Shown in pieces: positions 8,231-17,387 of a DNA stretch of 64,000 nt. Under the pieces are notes generated by a model that did not search any database, had not been told where the DNA came from, and saw only the letters and a program-made list of their open reading frames with translations. A program made the translations under genes and the position numbers. Source of the DNA: Streptomyces sp. TLI_105 (GTDB lineage Bacteria; Actinomycetota; Actinomycetes; Streptomycetales; Streptomycetaceae); contig NZ_FNSM01000001.1 of NCBI RefSeq assembly GCF_900105415.1, positions 7,758,001-7,822,000 on the forward strand, in the 5' to 3' direction. Positions within the stretch are counted from its first letter, which is position 1. The number at the start of each line of letters is the position of its first letter.

Positions 8231-9675
8231 CCCACACCACCAGCCCGAGAGGGCCGGTCACGAAGCGGTCCGCACCCGCCGTCACCGCCGTCGTCGGCCT
8301 GCTCGTCCTCTTCGAGATCACCAGCGGTGTCGTCCAGGCCGGCATCGCCCCGCTCCTGCCCGACCTCGCCGCGCACCTCGGCGTCGACGCCGTCGACACC
8401 AACTGGATCGTCTCGGTCCAACTCCTCTCGGCCGCCGTGTCCGTGCCGCTGTTCGGACGCCTCGGCGACCTCCACGGCCACCGGCGCATGCTCCGGATCG
8501 CGCTCGCCCTGACCGCGGCCGGCACCCTGCTCGTGGCGCTCTCGGACCACTACCCGCTGGTGCTCGCCGGAAGGCTCCTCCAAGGGCCGCTCGCCGCACT
8601 GCTGCCCCTGGAGATCGCCCTCGTACGGGACAGGCTCCCCGTGGCGGGAGCGCGGCGGGCCATCGCCCTCCTCGTCGGCTCGCTCGCCCTCGGCTCCCTC
8701 GCGGGCGGCGTGGCGATGGGCCTGCTGCACTCCGCCGTGGGCGACCTGCGGCCGGTCCTCCTCGTACCGGCGGTGCTCGCCCTGATCTGCGTCCCGGTCT
8801 CCTTCGTCGCCGTGCCCGAGTCCACCCGGCGGGCGAGCGGCCGGGTCGACCGGGCCGGAGTGACCCTGCTCGGCACGGCCGTGCTCGCCCTGCTGAGCGG
8901 CGTCGGCGCCGCAGAGGACGGGGGCTGGGGCGGCCTCGCGGTCCTCGGGCCGCTCGTCCTCGGGGCCGTACTGCTGACCGCCTGGGTCCTCGTGGAGCTG
9001 CGCGTCGCCGAGCCGCTGGTGGACCTGCGGGCCCTCGCCGGCCGCGAGGCGGCCCCCTTCTACCTGGGGGCGTTCCTCTTCGGCATCTTCTACTTCGGCA
9101 GCCAGGCCCCCAACGCCACCTTCTTCGCCGCCGATCCGGCGACCACCGGGTACGGATTCGCCATGTCCGCCCTGGCCATCTCGCTCGTCTCGCTGCCGGG
9201 TTACGTCGCCGCCGTGCTCGGCTCCTTCGCCACCGCGGCCGTCGCGCGGCGCGTCGGCTACCGCCCGACCCTGGTCGGGGCGTTCGTCCTGGTGGCCGCG
9301 GCGTTCCTCCAGTACGCCGTCCTCCACGACGAGGTGTGGCACATGGCAACGGGCTCCTTCTTCCTCGGCCTGGGCATCGGCCTGGCGCTCGGCGCCATGC
9401 CCACGGTGATCGTCGAAGCCTCGGAGCCGTCCCGCACCGGCATCGCCGCCGCCCTCTACAACAACGTCAAGACCCTGGGCGGCGCGGTCGCCGGCGGCGT
9501 CTTCGCCTCGCTCCTGGGCGCGTTCACCTCCACGGTCACCGGGCAGCCCGGCGAGAACGGCTACCGCACCGTCTGGCTCGCCTCCGCCCTCTGTGCCCTC
9601 CTCGCCGCCGGCCTCAGCGCACTGGCCCGCCGCCACGAGGGAACACCGGGCGCGGAGGCCCCGCCGGTGGGGTGA
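8227..9675 (+). CDS. MFS transporter, DHA2-like
   Basis: 482 residues, multi-pass; hydrophobic segments are consistent with 14 helices. Motif A appears as FGRLGDLHGHRRMLR between helices 2 and 3. It is translationally coupled to the M20 peptidase (ATGA overlap), which suggests it moves the peptidase substrate or product rather than serving as a general drug pump. The substrate cannot be deduced. Confidence 0.88.
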   Translation: MTHTTSPRGPVTKRSAPAVTAVVGLLVLFEITSGVVQAGIAPLLPDLAAHLGVDAVDTNWIVSVQLLSAAVSVPLFGRLGDLHGHRRMLRIALALTAAGTLLVALSDHYPLVLAGRLLQGPLAALLPLEIALVRDRLPVAGARRAIALLVGSLALGSLAGGVAMGLLHSAVGDLRPVLLVPAVLALICVPVSFVAVPESTRRASGRVDRAGVTLLGTAVLALLSGVGAAEDGGWGGLAVLGPLVLGAVLLTAWVLVELRVAEPLVDLRALAGREAAPFYLGAFLFGIFYFGSQAPNATFFAADPATTGYGFAMSALAISLVSLPGYVAAVLGSFATAAVARRVGYRPTLVGAFVLVAAAFLQYAVLHDEVWHMATGSFFLGLGIGLALGAMPTVIVEASEPSRTGIAAALYNNVKTLGGAVAGGVFASLLGAFTSTVTGQPGENGYRTVWLASALCALLAAGLSALARRHEGTPGAEAPPVG

Positions 9676-9723
9676 CGGGACCCGCACGGACCGCGCCGTC
9701 GGGCCGACGCCGGGGGAGTCCCG

Positions 9724-10395
9724 TCAGTCGGCCGGTGCGTCGGCGATGCGGTAGCCCACCCCGGTCGTCGTGGTGATGACCGGCGGGCCGCCCAGCTTCC
9801 GGCGCAACCGGCCGACGGTGACCGTCACGGTGTTGGTGAACGGATCGGCGTTCTCGTCCCACACCTGCTCCAGGAGGTCCTCGGCGCTCAGGAACCCCGG
9901 GCTGGCGCGCAGGAGCGCCTCCAGGACGGCGAACTCCTTGACGGACAGGGCGAGCGGGCGGCCGTCCCGGAGGACGGTGCGGTGCACCGGGTCGAGTTCG
10001 AGACCGGCGGCGCGCAGCGTACGGGCCCGGGCGGCCGGCCTGCGGCGGGCGAGGGACCGGACGCGCAGGACCAGCTCGGGGAAGTGGAAGGGCTTGGCGA
10101 GATAGTCGTCGGCCCCGAGGGTGAGACCGCTGACCCGGTCGTCGGGCCCCCCGGCCGCGGTCAGCATCAGCACCATCGGACGGTCGTCCCGCCCGGTGAT
10201 CATCTGGCAGAGCGCGTCCCCGTGGATGCCGGGCAGATCCCGGTCGAGGACCACCACGTCGTACGCGTTCACGTCCAGCTTGGCCGCGGCCGTCAGACCG
10301 TCGTGCGCGAGGTCGACGGCCATCCCCTGATCCCGCAGGCCCTCCGCGACGACCTCGGCGAGCGACCGCGCGTCCTCCACGACCAGGATCCTCAC
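9724..10395 (-). CDS. OmpR/PhoB-family response regulator
   Basis: 223 residues. The receiver domain has the acidic pocket (VVEDAR), phospho-acceptor Asp51 in VLDRDLPG, conserved Thr in LTAAG and Lys in AKPF. The C-terminal winged helix (LSVKEFAVLEALL ... TVTVGRLRRKLGGP ... GVGYRI) is typical of OmpR-type DNA binding. Its ATG overlaps the stop of the upstream histidine kinase gene, so the pair is one transcript. A direct repeat with 11-bp period lies in the divergent promoter region (11606-11622). Confidence 0.95.
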   Translation of the reverse strand: MRILVVEDARSLAEVVAEGLRDQGMAVDLAHDGLTAAAKLDVNAYDVVVLDRDLPGIHGDALCQMITGRDDRPMVLMLTAAGGPDDRVSGLTLGADDYLAKPFHFPELVLRVRSLARRRPAARARTLRAAGLELDPVHRTVLRDGRPLALSVKEFAVLEALLRASPGFLSAEDLLEQVWDENADPFTNTVTVTVGRLRRKLGGPPVITTTTGVGYRIADAPAD

Positions 10396-11549
10396 GCCGT
10401 CACCTCCGCCGTCACCGCGTCGCCTTCCGGAGCGGCCGACGGCAGCGTCACCGCGACGCGCAGGCCACCCCGCGGACGGGCCCGCAGGACCAGACGGCCG
10501 CCGTGCGCGGCGACGATCGCGGCCACGATCGAAAGACCCAGGCCCGAACTCCCCTCCGATCCGGTACGGGCGGTGCCGAGCCGCTCGAACGGCCGCCCCA
10601 GCCGGTCGACTTCGTCCTGCTCCAGGACGCGCCCGCCGGTCTCGACGACCAGCCGGGCCTCGGAGCCGTCGCCGTCGACGGCGACCCGGATCCAGCCGCT
10701 CTCCTCGTTGTGCGCGATCGCGTTGTCGACGAGGTTCTGCACCAGCCGGGACAGGAGCGCCGCGCTGCCCCGTGTCCAGGCCGTCGGCCCGACCTCGGTG
10801 CGGAGGTCCAGGGCCTTCGCGGCGATGTCGGAGGCCCGGGAGTCCAGCGACTCCCGCGCCAGCTCGCCCAGCGACAGGAGCGTCCGGTCGGCGAAGGCAC
10901 TGTGCTCGGCACGGGCGAGGAGGAGGAAGCCGTCGAGCAGGCGGTCCACGCGGTCCAGTTCGGTCCGGAGGCGGCCGGCGAGCGCGAGGGTCTGTGCGGC
11001 GGGCTCCGGTTTGGCGACGGCCACGTCCAGCGACGCCCGCATCGTCGCCAGCGGCGTGCGCAGCTCGTGCGAGGCGTTGCCGACGAAGCGCCGCTGAGCG
11101 ACGAACGACGCCTCAAGACGTTCCAGGAGGCCGTCGACCGTGTCGGCGAGCTCCTTCACCTCGTCGGCCGGGCCGGTCACCGCGAGCCTCTCGTGCAGGT
11201 TCTCCGCGGAGATCCGCCGCGTCGCCGCGGTGACGAGCCGCAGCGGGCGCAGAACCCGGCCGGCCAGGAGGCGCCCGAGCAGGAGCGAGAGGACCGCCAT
11301 CACCACCAGGGCGATGAGCGAGGCGACGACCCACCGGTGCTCCTGCTGCACGTGCACGTCCGCGAGCCGCGTCCGCAGATCCCGGATCTGCTGCTGGGAG
11401 GTCCGGGGCCCGGCAGACGGGTCCGCCGGTACGGAGAGCCGGACGCCGGACATCAGGTAGGTCAGGGCGAGCAGCACGATCCCGGATCCGAGGAACCCCG
11501 AGGCGTACAAGATCGTGAAGCGCCGTACGACAGTCCCGCCCCGCAGCAT
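10392..11549 (-). CDS. sensor histidine kinase of the two-component pair
   Basis: 385 residues. Two transmembrane helices (about 12-34 and 73-95) enclose a very short extracytoplasmic loop of about 40 residues, then HAMP (about 95-148), HisKA with His161 in NASHELRTPL, and an HATPase domain with N-box (LVDNAIAHNEE) and G-boxes (SSGLGLSIVAAI). The small sensor loop suggests detection of membrane stress or interaction with a membrane protein, as in CseC/BaeS-like kinases linked to ABC exporters. The divergent gene at 11668 encodes an ABC-2-like permease and is the probable target. Confidence 0.94.
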   Translation of the reverse strand: MLRGGTVVRRFTILYASGFLGSGIVLLALTYLMSGVRLSVPADPSAGPRTSQQQIRDLRTRLADVHVQQEHRWVVASLIALVVMAVLSLLLGRLLAGRVLRPLRLVTAATRRISAENLHERLAVTGPADEVKELADTVDGLLERLEASFVAQRRFVGNASHELRTPLATMRASLDVAVAKPEPAAQTLALAGRLRTELDRVDRLLDGFLLLARAEHSAFADRTLLSLGELARESLDSRASDIAAKALDLRTEVGPTAWTRGSAALLSRLVQNLVDNAIAHNEESGWIRVAVDGDGSEARLVVETGGRVLEQDEVDRLGRPFERLGTARTGSEGSSGLGLSIVAAIVAAHGGRLVLRARPRGGLRVAVTLPSAAPEGDAVTAEVTA

Positions 11550-11605
11550 GCCCCTGCTCCTCTTCCCGCCCGTGTCCGGCCGGACCCAGCATGCCCTGCC
11601 GCACC

Positions 11606-11622
11606 TGACAGCGAGGTGACAG
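11606..11622. promoter_or_regulatory. direct-repeat site, probable operator of the OmpR-type regulator
   Basis: TGACAG occurs at 11606-11611 and again at 11617-11622, an 11-bp period. OmpR/PhoB dimers bind direct hexamers in this spacing. The site lies in the 118-base region between the histidine kinase gene and the divergent permease gene, where it could serve both promoters. Confidence 0.5.
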
Positions 11623-11667
11623 GCGCCGTTCGGCCCACGTCATGCCGGGATCCGTAGAACCGTGGTC

Positions 11668-13203
11668 ATGACTTCGACCGACGACCTCCTCCACGCGGTC
11701 CACCGGGAGTGGACCGGCTTCCGCCGCCCGGGCCGACTGATCGCCATGGCGACCGCGGCCCTGGCCGTCATCGCCCTCGGCCTGCTCTACGCCTTCGGCA
11801 ACCACGCGTCCTGCGACGGCCCGTGCCCCGCCGCGCCGACCGGCCCGGACGGCTCCCTCGTCCACGATCAGTTCTCCTTCCTGCACCGGGACCTGGGCCG
11901 GCACGGCAGCATCACGGTCCGGCTGACGTCCATGACGGGCACGATCACCTACCCGCCGCCGCACCACGACCAGATCGTCCCGGGCCTCGTGCCCTGGGCG
12001 AAGGCCGGGGTCATCGTCAAGGACGGCGTCCGCCCGGGCTCCTCGTACGCGGCGCTGATGGTCACCGGCGGCCACGGCGTGCGCATGCAGTACGACTACC
12101 GCCACGACATCGCGGGCAGCACCGGCGGGGTCTCGGCCGACGCCCCCCGCTGGCTGCGGCTGACCCGGTCGGGCGACACCGTCACCGGCCACGAGTCCGC
12201 CGACGGCGAGCGGTGGGCGAAGGTCGGCACGGTACGGCTGCCGCAGCTCCCCGAAACCGTGCGGGTCGGCCTGTTCGCCACCTCTCCCGGCGACCTCACG
12301 CTACGGCCCGCCGGCCTCGGCGGAACCACGGAACAGGTGCGCTGGACCCAGGCCGGCGGCGTCTTCGACCACGTCGGCCTCACGGGCACGGACACGGCCG
12401 CACGCTGGCGGAGCGACACCGTCGGGGAGGCGAACCGGACCGACTGGGAGAAGTACCGCCGGCGCGCCGGCGCGGTGGAGAAGAACGGCACGATCACCGT
12501 CACCGGGTCCGGCGACATCGGGCCGTCGGGTGCCGAGGACGGCGCCCGGCCGGCCGAGCGCACCCTCGGCGGCCTGCCCCTCGCGCTGCTCGTCGTGCTC
12601 GTGGTCGCGGTGCGGCTCGCCACCACGGCGTACCGCCGCGGAGCCACCGGGGGCGCACCGGTCACCCGCGCGGAACTCGGGGCGAAGGCGATGGTCGTCG
12701 CGGCCGTCACGTTCGTCACCGGCCTCCTCGCCGTCGGCGTCGTGATACCCGCCGGCGTGGCGGTCCTGAAGGGGAACGGCGTTCCCGTCGTCGGGGCGTC
12801 CGCCCTCACCGGAGCCCGCGTCGTCGTCGGCACGGCCGCCGCGCTCGCCCTCGCCGCCGTCCTCGCCCTCGCTCTCGGGGCCCTGCTGCGACGCGCCCGG
12901 GCCGCGGTCCCCGTCGCCGTCCTGACGATCGTGCTCCCGTACGTGGTGACCTCCCTCCCGCTGCTCGCCGACGGCCCGGCACAGTGGCTGCTGCGCCTCA
13001 CCCCGGCCGCCGGCTTCGCCACCCAGCAGACCCTCGTCGCGTATCCGCAGGTGGTCGCCCACTACGCGCCCTCCACCGGCTACTTCCCCCTTCCCTGGTG
13101 GGCCGGACTCGGCGTCCTGGGCGGGTACGCGGCGGTTCTCCTGGCCCTCGCCCTGCGCCGCCTGCCGGGGAGCGACGCCCGGCGATCGGCGGCGTGGCGA
13201 TAA
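11668..13203 (+). CDS. ABC-2-like membrane permease with large extracytoplasmic DUF1349-like domain
   Basis: About 511 residues. One transmembrane helix near residues 25-45 is followed by a large outside region (about 50-300) containing AGVIVKDGVRPGSSYAALMV and a WLRLTRSGDTVTGHESADG stretch, as in DUF1349/concanavalin-like domains. At least six C-terminal transmembrane segments resemble ABC-2 permeases. Such permeases normally pair with an ATPase gene, but none is adjacent here; the next gene encodes a TROVE protein. The start could be ATG 11668 or GTG 11662; no good ribosome site is seen. Divergent from and probably controlled by the two-component system. Confidence 0.7.
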   Translation: MTSTDDLLHAVHREWTGFRRPGRLIAMATAALAVIALGLLYAFGNHASCDGPCPAAPTGPDGSLVHDQFSFLHRDLGRHGSITVRLTSMTGTITYPPPHHDQIVPGLVPWAKAGVIVKDGVRPGSSYAALMVTGGHGVRMQYDYRHDIAGSTGGVSADAPRWLRLTRSGDTVTGHESADGERWAKVGTVRLPQLPETVRVGLFATSPGDLTLRPAGLGGTTEQVRWTQAGGVFDHVGLTGTDTAARWRSDTVGEANRTDWEKYRRRAGAVEKNGTITVTGSGDIGPSGAEDGARPAERTLGGLPLALLVVLVVAVRLATTAYRRGATGGAPVTRAELGAKAMVVAAVTFVTGLLAVGVVIPAGVAVLKGNGVPVVGASALTGARVVVGTAAALALAAVLALALGALLRRARAAVPVAVLTIVLPYVVTSLPLLADGPAQWLLRLTPAAGFATQQTLVAYPQVVAHYAPSTGYFPLPWWAGLGVLGGYAAVLLALALRRLPGSDARRSAAWR

Positions 13204-13261
13204 TCGCTGGTGCGCGGGCCGACGTGCGTTGTACGTTGGCCCCGCGACCGCGCCTCCGATG

Positions 13262-13394
13262 CGCTCGGCTGCGGCTACTTCCTTCGAATCCAAGTGATGC
13301 CGCCGCCTTTCTGGATCTCGGTGGGCGCGGGCGCCTTCGCCCCGCCGGACGTCGTGGCCGGGGCCGTCCGATCCTTTGAATCCGGGAGGATTCA
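13262..13394 (+). ncRNA. possible structured leader or Y-RNA-like RNA upstream of the Ro60 gene
   Basis: The 233-base space 13204-13436 contains several hairpins. One (13271-13303) pairs GCGGC with GCCGC and ACTT with AAGT around an 11-base loop CCTTCGAATCC that resembles a tRNA T-loop. A second GC hairpin lies near 13325-13346, and a third (GAATCC GGGA GGATTC, 13378-13393) encloses a GGGAGG that could be a ribosome site. Bacterial Y RNAs are encoded beside Ro genes and carry tRNA-like modules. This is inference from position and shape only. Confidence 0.25.
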
Positions 13395-13436
13395 CTGCCC
13401 CGTCACACCCCGCGCGTCTCCAAGGTCTGGTCCGAG

Positions 13437-15071
13437 ATGCTCGTGGCCCCGCACGTCTCGGCGGCCGCCCGCGCCATGCCCCCGTCACCACCACGGCTCC
13501 ACCACAGGCCCCCCGGGCCCGAGTTCCGCACCTACGCGGGCGGCCCGGCCGTCGTCCGGGAGCCCCGCGACGAGCTCTTCCTCCTCGCCGTCGGCAACTT
13601 CGTCTCCCAGCGGACCTTCTACGAGACCGGCGCCGAGCGGGACGACCGGTACGCCCGTCTCGTCCGCGAACTCGCCGTCGAGGACCCCGAGTGGACGGCC
13701 GGCCTGCTGCGCTGGCTGCGGGGCGAGGGCAACATGCGCACGGCGTCCCTGGTGGGAGCCGCCGCGTACGTGCGGGCCCGACTCGAGGCCGGGGCATCCG
13801 GGGGCCCCTCCAACCGGTCCGTGATCGACTCGGTGCTCCAGCGCGCCGACGAGCCCGGCGAGCTGCTCGCCCACTGGATCTCGACGTACGGGCGGAACGT
13901 GCCGCAACCCGTGAAACGAGGCGTCGCCGACGGTGTGCGCCGCCTCTACACGTCCCGGTCCCTGCTCAAGTACGACACCGCCTCCCAAGGCTTCCGCTTC
14001 GGCGACGTGCTCAACCTGGTGCACGCCTCCCCGGATCCGGCCAAGCCGTGGCAGGGCGCGCTGTTCCGGTACGCCCTGGACCGCCGACACCACCCGGAGC
14101 GGGCAGTTCCGCCGGCCTCCGACCCCCTGCTGACGGCGCGTCGGGCGCTGACGGAGACGGCGGCGGACGAGCGGCGGGCCGTGGTGACCGGGCCGGACGG
14201 CCCCGCGCGGCTGGCCGCGGCCGGCATGACGTGGGAGGCCCTGGCGGGCTGGCTCCACGGCCCGATGGACGCCGCCGCCTGGGAGGCCGTGATCCCCACG
14301 ATGGGCCCGATGGCCCTCCTGCGGAACCTGCGGAACTTCGACGGGGCGGGAGTCTCGGACGAGGTCGCGGCCGGGGTCGCCGAACGGCTCTCGGACGCCT
14401 CCGAGGTGGCCCGGTCGCGGCAGTTCCCCTTCTGCTACCTGGCCGCCCACCAGCAGGCGCCGTCGCCGCGCTGGGCGGCCCCGCTGGAACGGGCCCTCGG
14501 CCACTCCCTGGCCAACGTGCCCGCCCTGCCCGGCCGGACCCTGATCCTGGTGGACCGGTCCGACTCCATGTTCTGGGACACCGTCTCCGAGCGGTCCGAG
14601 CTGACCCGGGCCGACGCGGCGGCCGTCTTCGGCACCGCGCTGGCCATGCGGGCCGAGCAGGCGGATCTGGTGGAGTTCGGCTGGGGCAGCGCGAAGGTGC
14701 CGTTCGCCCCGGGCGAGCCGGTGCTCGACGTGCTGAAACGCTTCCGGAGCCTGGGAGGCACCTACACCGCGAAGGCGGTGCGGAAGCACTACCGGGACCA
14801 CGACCGGGTCCTGATCGTCACCGACGAGCAGGCCGCCCCCTACGAGCGCGTCGGACCGACCGAACCGGTCCCGGCCGACGTCCCGGTCTACACCTGGAAC
14901 CTGGCGGGATACCGGCCCGCCCACGGCCCCACGGGCCCCCACCGGCACACCTTCGGCGGCCTCACGGACGCCGCCTTCCGGATGGTCGGGCTCATCGAGG
15001 CGGGCCGTGCCGCCAGGTGGCCCTGGACGGAGGGGACGGAAGGGGCGGCGGGGGCGGCCGGTCAGGGCTGA
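13437..15071 (+). CDS. TROVE-domain Ro60/Rsr orthologue
   Basis: About 544 residues. The HEAT-like TROVE ring opens at ELFLLAVGNFVSQRTFYETG, with the conserved ELAVEDPEWTAGLLRWLRGE and GNMRTASLVGAA stretches. The C-terminal von Willebrand A-like domain carries a metal-site motif as DRSDSM (DxSxS kept; the usual Gly is Asp). Ro proteins bind misfolded RNAs and Y RNAs and help RNA decay and stress survival. The ATG at 13437 has no clear ribosome site. The same frame is open upstream, and a CTG at 13395 five bases after GGGAGG (13384-13389) is a possible non-canonical start. No RtcB or PNPase gene is adjacent. Confidence 0.88.
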   Translation: MLVAPHVSAAARAMPPSPPRLHHRPPGPEFRTYAGGPAVVREPRDELFLLAVGNFVSQRTFYETGAERDDRYARLVRELAVEDPEWTAGLLRWLRGEGNMRTASLVGAAAYVRARLEAGASGGPSNRSVIDSVLQRADEPGELLAHWISTYGRNVPQPVKRGVADGVRRLYTSRSLLKYDTASQGFRFGDVLNLVHASPDPAKPWQGALFRYALDRRHHPERAVPPASDPLLTARRALTETAADERRAVVTGPDGPARLAAAGMTWEALAGWLHGPMDAAAWEAVIPTMGPMALLRNLRNFDGAGVSDEVAAGVAERLSDASEVARSRQFPFCYLAAHQQAPSPRWAAPLERALGHSLANVPALPGRTLILVDRSDSMFWDTVSERSELTRADAAAVFGTALAMRAEQADLVEFGWGSAKVPFAPGEPVLDVLKRFRSLGGTYTAKAVRKHYRDHDRVLIVTDEQAAPYERVGPTEPVPADVPVYTWNLAGYRPAHGPTGPHRHTFGGLTDAAFRMVGLIEAGRAARWPWTEGTEGAAGAAGQG

Positions 15072-15103
15072 CCCGGCCGCCGTTCCGACCCGACCGCCCT
15101 CGC

Positions 15104-16696
15104 CTACCGGCCGGCGGCTTCGGGAGTGCGTCGTCGTACGCCGGTGGCGGCCACCAGGGCGCCGACCATGCACAGGGTCCCCGCGACGAGCACCGAGGTG
15201 TGCACGCCGTTCATGAACGCCTGCTGACTGCCTTCGGCGACGGCCGTCCTGAGCGTCGCGGGCATGTCGGCCGTGACGGGCGCGACGCCCATGGCGACGG
15301 CGTCCTTCGCCTCGTACAGACCGGTGGCGACGGGCGCGGGGACCCCGGCGGAGGCGAGTTCGCCGGTGAGCGTGGTGCCGACGCGGCCGCTGATCAGGGA
15401 GACGAGGACGGAGGTGCCCAGCGCGCCGCCGATCTGCAGGGCGGTGGCCTGGAGACCGCCGGCCACACCGCCGTCCTCGACGGGGGCGTTGCCCACGATG
15501 GCGTCGGAGGAGGACGCCATCACCATGCCGACGCCGAGGCCGAGCGCCACGAACGGCGGCCACAGCACCGCGTAGGAGGAGTCCGGGCTCCAGCCGAGCA
15601 TCACGAAGCAGGCGACGGCCTGCAGGCCCATGCCGAGCGGCATCGTCAGCCGGGGGCCGAAGCGCTCGGTGAGCGCGGCGCCCAGCGGGGACGCGACGAC
15701 GGAGGCCAGGCTCAGCGGCAGCGTGCGCACGCCCGCCTGCACGGGGGAGAGGCCGCGGACGTTCTGCAGGTAGATCATGACGAAGAAGATCACGCCGAGC
15801 AGCACGAAGAAGTTGAGCGCCGTGATAACCGTGCCGATGGTCAGCGCACGGTTGCGGAACAGCCGCATCGGCAGCAGCGGCGAGGCGACCCGCGTCTCGT
15901 ACCGGCCGAAGAACAGCAGGACCGCCACGCCGACGACGATCGCGCCCACCGTGCCGGCCGAAGTCCAGCCCCACGTCTCGCCCTTGACGACGCCGAACAC
16001 CACGGCCAGGAGTGCCAGGGCGAGGAGGACGACACCGGTGAGGTCGAACTTCTCCCGCGTGGCGGCGGAGTTGCGGCTCTGCGGCAGGACGGCCGCGCTG
16101 AACGCCAGCGCGATCACGCCGATCGGGGCGTTGACGTAGAAGACGGACTCCCAGCCGACGTGCTCGACGAGCAGGCCGCCGACGATCGGGCCCAGGGCGG
16201 TGGAGACCGAGGAGACCATGGCCCAGATGCCGACCGCCATGCCGAACTTCTTCGGCGGGAAGACGACGCGGAGCAGGGCGAGGGTGTTCGGCATGAGCAG
16301 GGCGCCGAAGAAGCCCTGTACGGCGCGGAAGGCGATGACGCCCTCGACGGATCCGGCCAGGCCGATGGCGACGGAGGCGAGGGTGAATCCGGCGACGCCG
16401 ATCAGGTAGAAGGTGCGGCGGCCGAAGCGGTCTCCCAGCTTGCCGCCGAGGATCAGGGCGGCCGCGAGCGCCAGGAGGTAGGAGTTGGTGACCCACTGCA
16501 GCTCGGCCGTGGAGGCGCCCAGGTCACGGCCGATCTCCGGGTTGGCGATGGCGACGACCGAGCCGTCGAGCCCGACCATGAAGAGCCCGAACGCCACGGC
16601 GACGAGAACGAGCCACGGGTTGGCGCGACGGCCGCCGGCCCGTTCGGTCGCGGGCCGGGCGAGGGCGGGTGGGGCGGTGGAGGTGGCGGAGGGCAT
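15104..16696 (-). CDS. MFS drug efflux transporter (DHA2, EmrB/QacA-like)
   Basis: About 530 residues with 14 predicted helices. Motif A is GKLGDRFGRRTFYLIG and motif C is visible around STALGPIVGGLLV. The ATG at 16696 is preceded by AGGACAGG; an upstream in-frame ATG at 16738 is less likely. It follows a MarR regulator gene in the same direction with about 200 bases between, so regulator-responsive efflux of a toxic small molecule is the expected role. The substrate is unknown. Confidence 0.9.
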   Translation of the reverse strand: MPSATSTAPPALARPATERAGGRRANPWLVLVAVAFGLFMVGLDGSVVAIANPEIGRDLGASTAELQWVTNSYLLALAAALILGGKLGDRFGRRTFYLIGVAGFTLASVAIGLAGSVEGVIAFRAVQGFFGALLMPNTLALLRVVFPPKKFGMAVGIWAMVSSVSTALGPIVGGLLVEHVGWESVFYVNAPIGVIALAFSAAVLPQSRNSAATREKFDLTGVVLLALALLAVVFGVVKGETWGWTSAGTVGAIVVGVAVLLFFGRYETRVASPLLPMRLFRNRALTIGTVITALNFFVLLGVIFFVMIYLQNVRGLSPVQAGVRTLPLSLASVVASPLGAALTERFGPRLTMPLGMGLQAVACFVMLGWSPDSSYAVLWPPFVALGLGVGMVMASSSDAIVGNAPVEDGGVAGGLQATALQIGGALGTSVLVSLISGRVGTTLTGELASAGVPAPVATGLYEAKDAVAMGVAPVTADMPATLRTAVAEGSQQAFMNGVHTSVLVAGTLCMVGALVAATGVRRRTPEAAGR

Positions 16697-16895
16697 GGAA
16701 GTGCCTGTCCTTACGTATGGCAGGGGAAGGAGCCGCAACGGGACGGGCCCGCTGCGGTGAAGGGGGAAGGGAGGAGCACCGACGTACGCGTGTCAGGACG
16801 GCAACGCCCCGCCCGGAGGTGTGCTCAGGGCGTGCGGGACCGGCCCGGAGACGCGCTCCGGGTGCGGGGGACCGGCATGCGGTCGGCGCCGCTGC

Positions 16896-17381
16896 TCAGC
16901 GCGTGGCGCGGTGAAGGTGTCGACTGAGTGCGTTGAGGGCGCCCAGGGCGGAGCCGAGGGCGTCCCGCTCCCCGTCGCTCAGCGCGCGCAGGGCGCGGGC
17001 CACGTGCCCGCCCATGAGGTGCTCGACCTCGGCGATCTCCCGCCGGGCGGTCGCGGTGAGGTGCAGGTGCGCGACCCGCTTGTCGCCCGGGTCCTGCCGG
17101 CGTTCGAGCAGTCCCTGCCCGGTCAGCTGCCTGACCAGCACGCTGACGTTGTTCGGTTTCATCAGCAGGGCCTCGGCGGCCTCGCGCACGGTGATCCCGT
17201 CGTACGCCTCGACGTGGCGCAGCAGTGCGAGCTGCGCCTCGGACGGCTTGGCGGGCTTGGGGCGGGTGTCGTCCAGGTCTACCTGCCGCTCGACGGCCCG
17301 GGCCAGCGCGGGGAGGCAGGCCACGAGCCCGGAGGCCACCCGGCGGAGGTCCTCGTCGGACGCGCTGCTGTTCACGGACAC
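16896..17381 (-). CDS. MarR-family transcriptional regulator, probably leaderless mRNA
   Basis: 161 residues with a winged helix (ITVREAAEALLMKPNNVSVL, wing DPGDKRVAHLHLT) and flanking dimerisation helices. The GTG at 17381 is placed exactly where transcription should start from the promoter at 17388-17417 (TTGACA, 18 bp, TAAAGT), so the message is likely leaderless. A perfect inverted repeat overlaps the -35 box, pointing to autorepression released by a ligand that also induces the adjacent MFS pump. Confidence 0.9.
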   Translation of the reverse strand: MSVNSSASDEDLRRVASGLVACLPALARAVERQVDLDDTRPKPAKPSEAQLALLRHVEAYDGITVREAAEALLMKPNNVSVLVRQLTGQGLLERRQDPGDKRVAHLHLTATARREIAEVEHLMGGHVARALRALSDGERDALGSALGALNALSRHLHRATR

Positions 17382-17387
17382 ACCCGC

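Noticed and set aside
13376..16927. Very long forward open frame over the Ro60 and MFS genes
   Set aside because: Low-complexity His/Arg/Asp/Gly-rich translation with no domain; it crosses two real genes on both strands.
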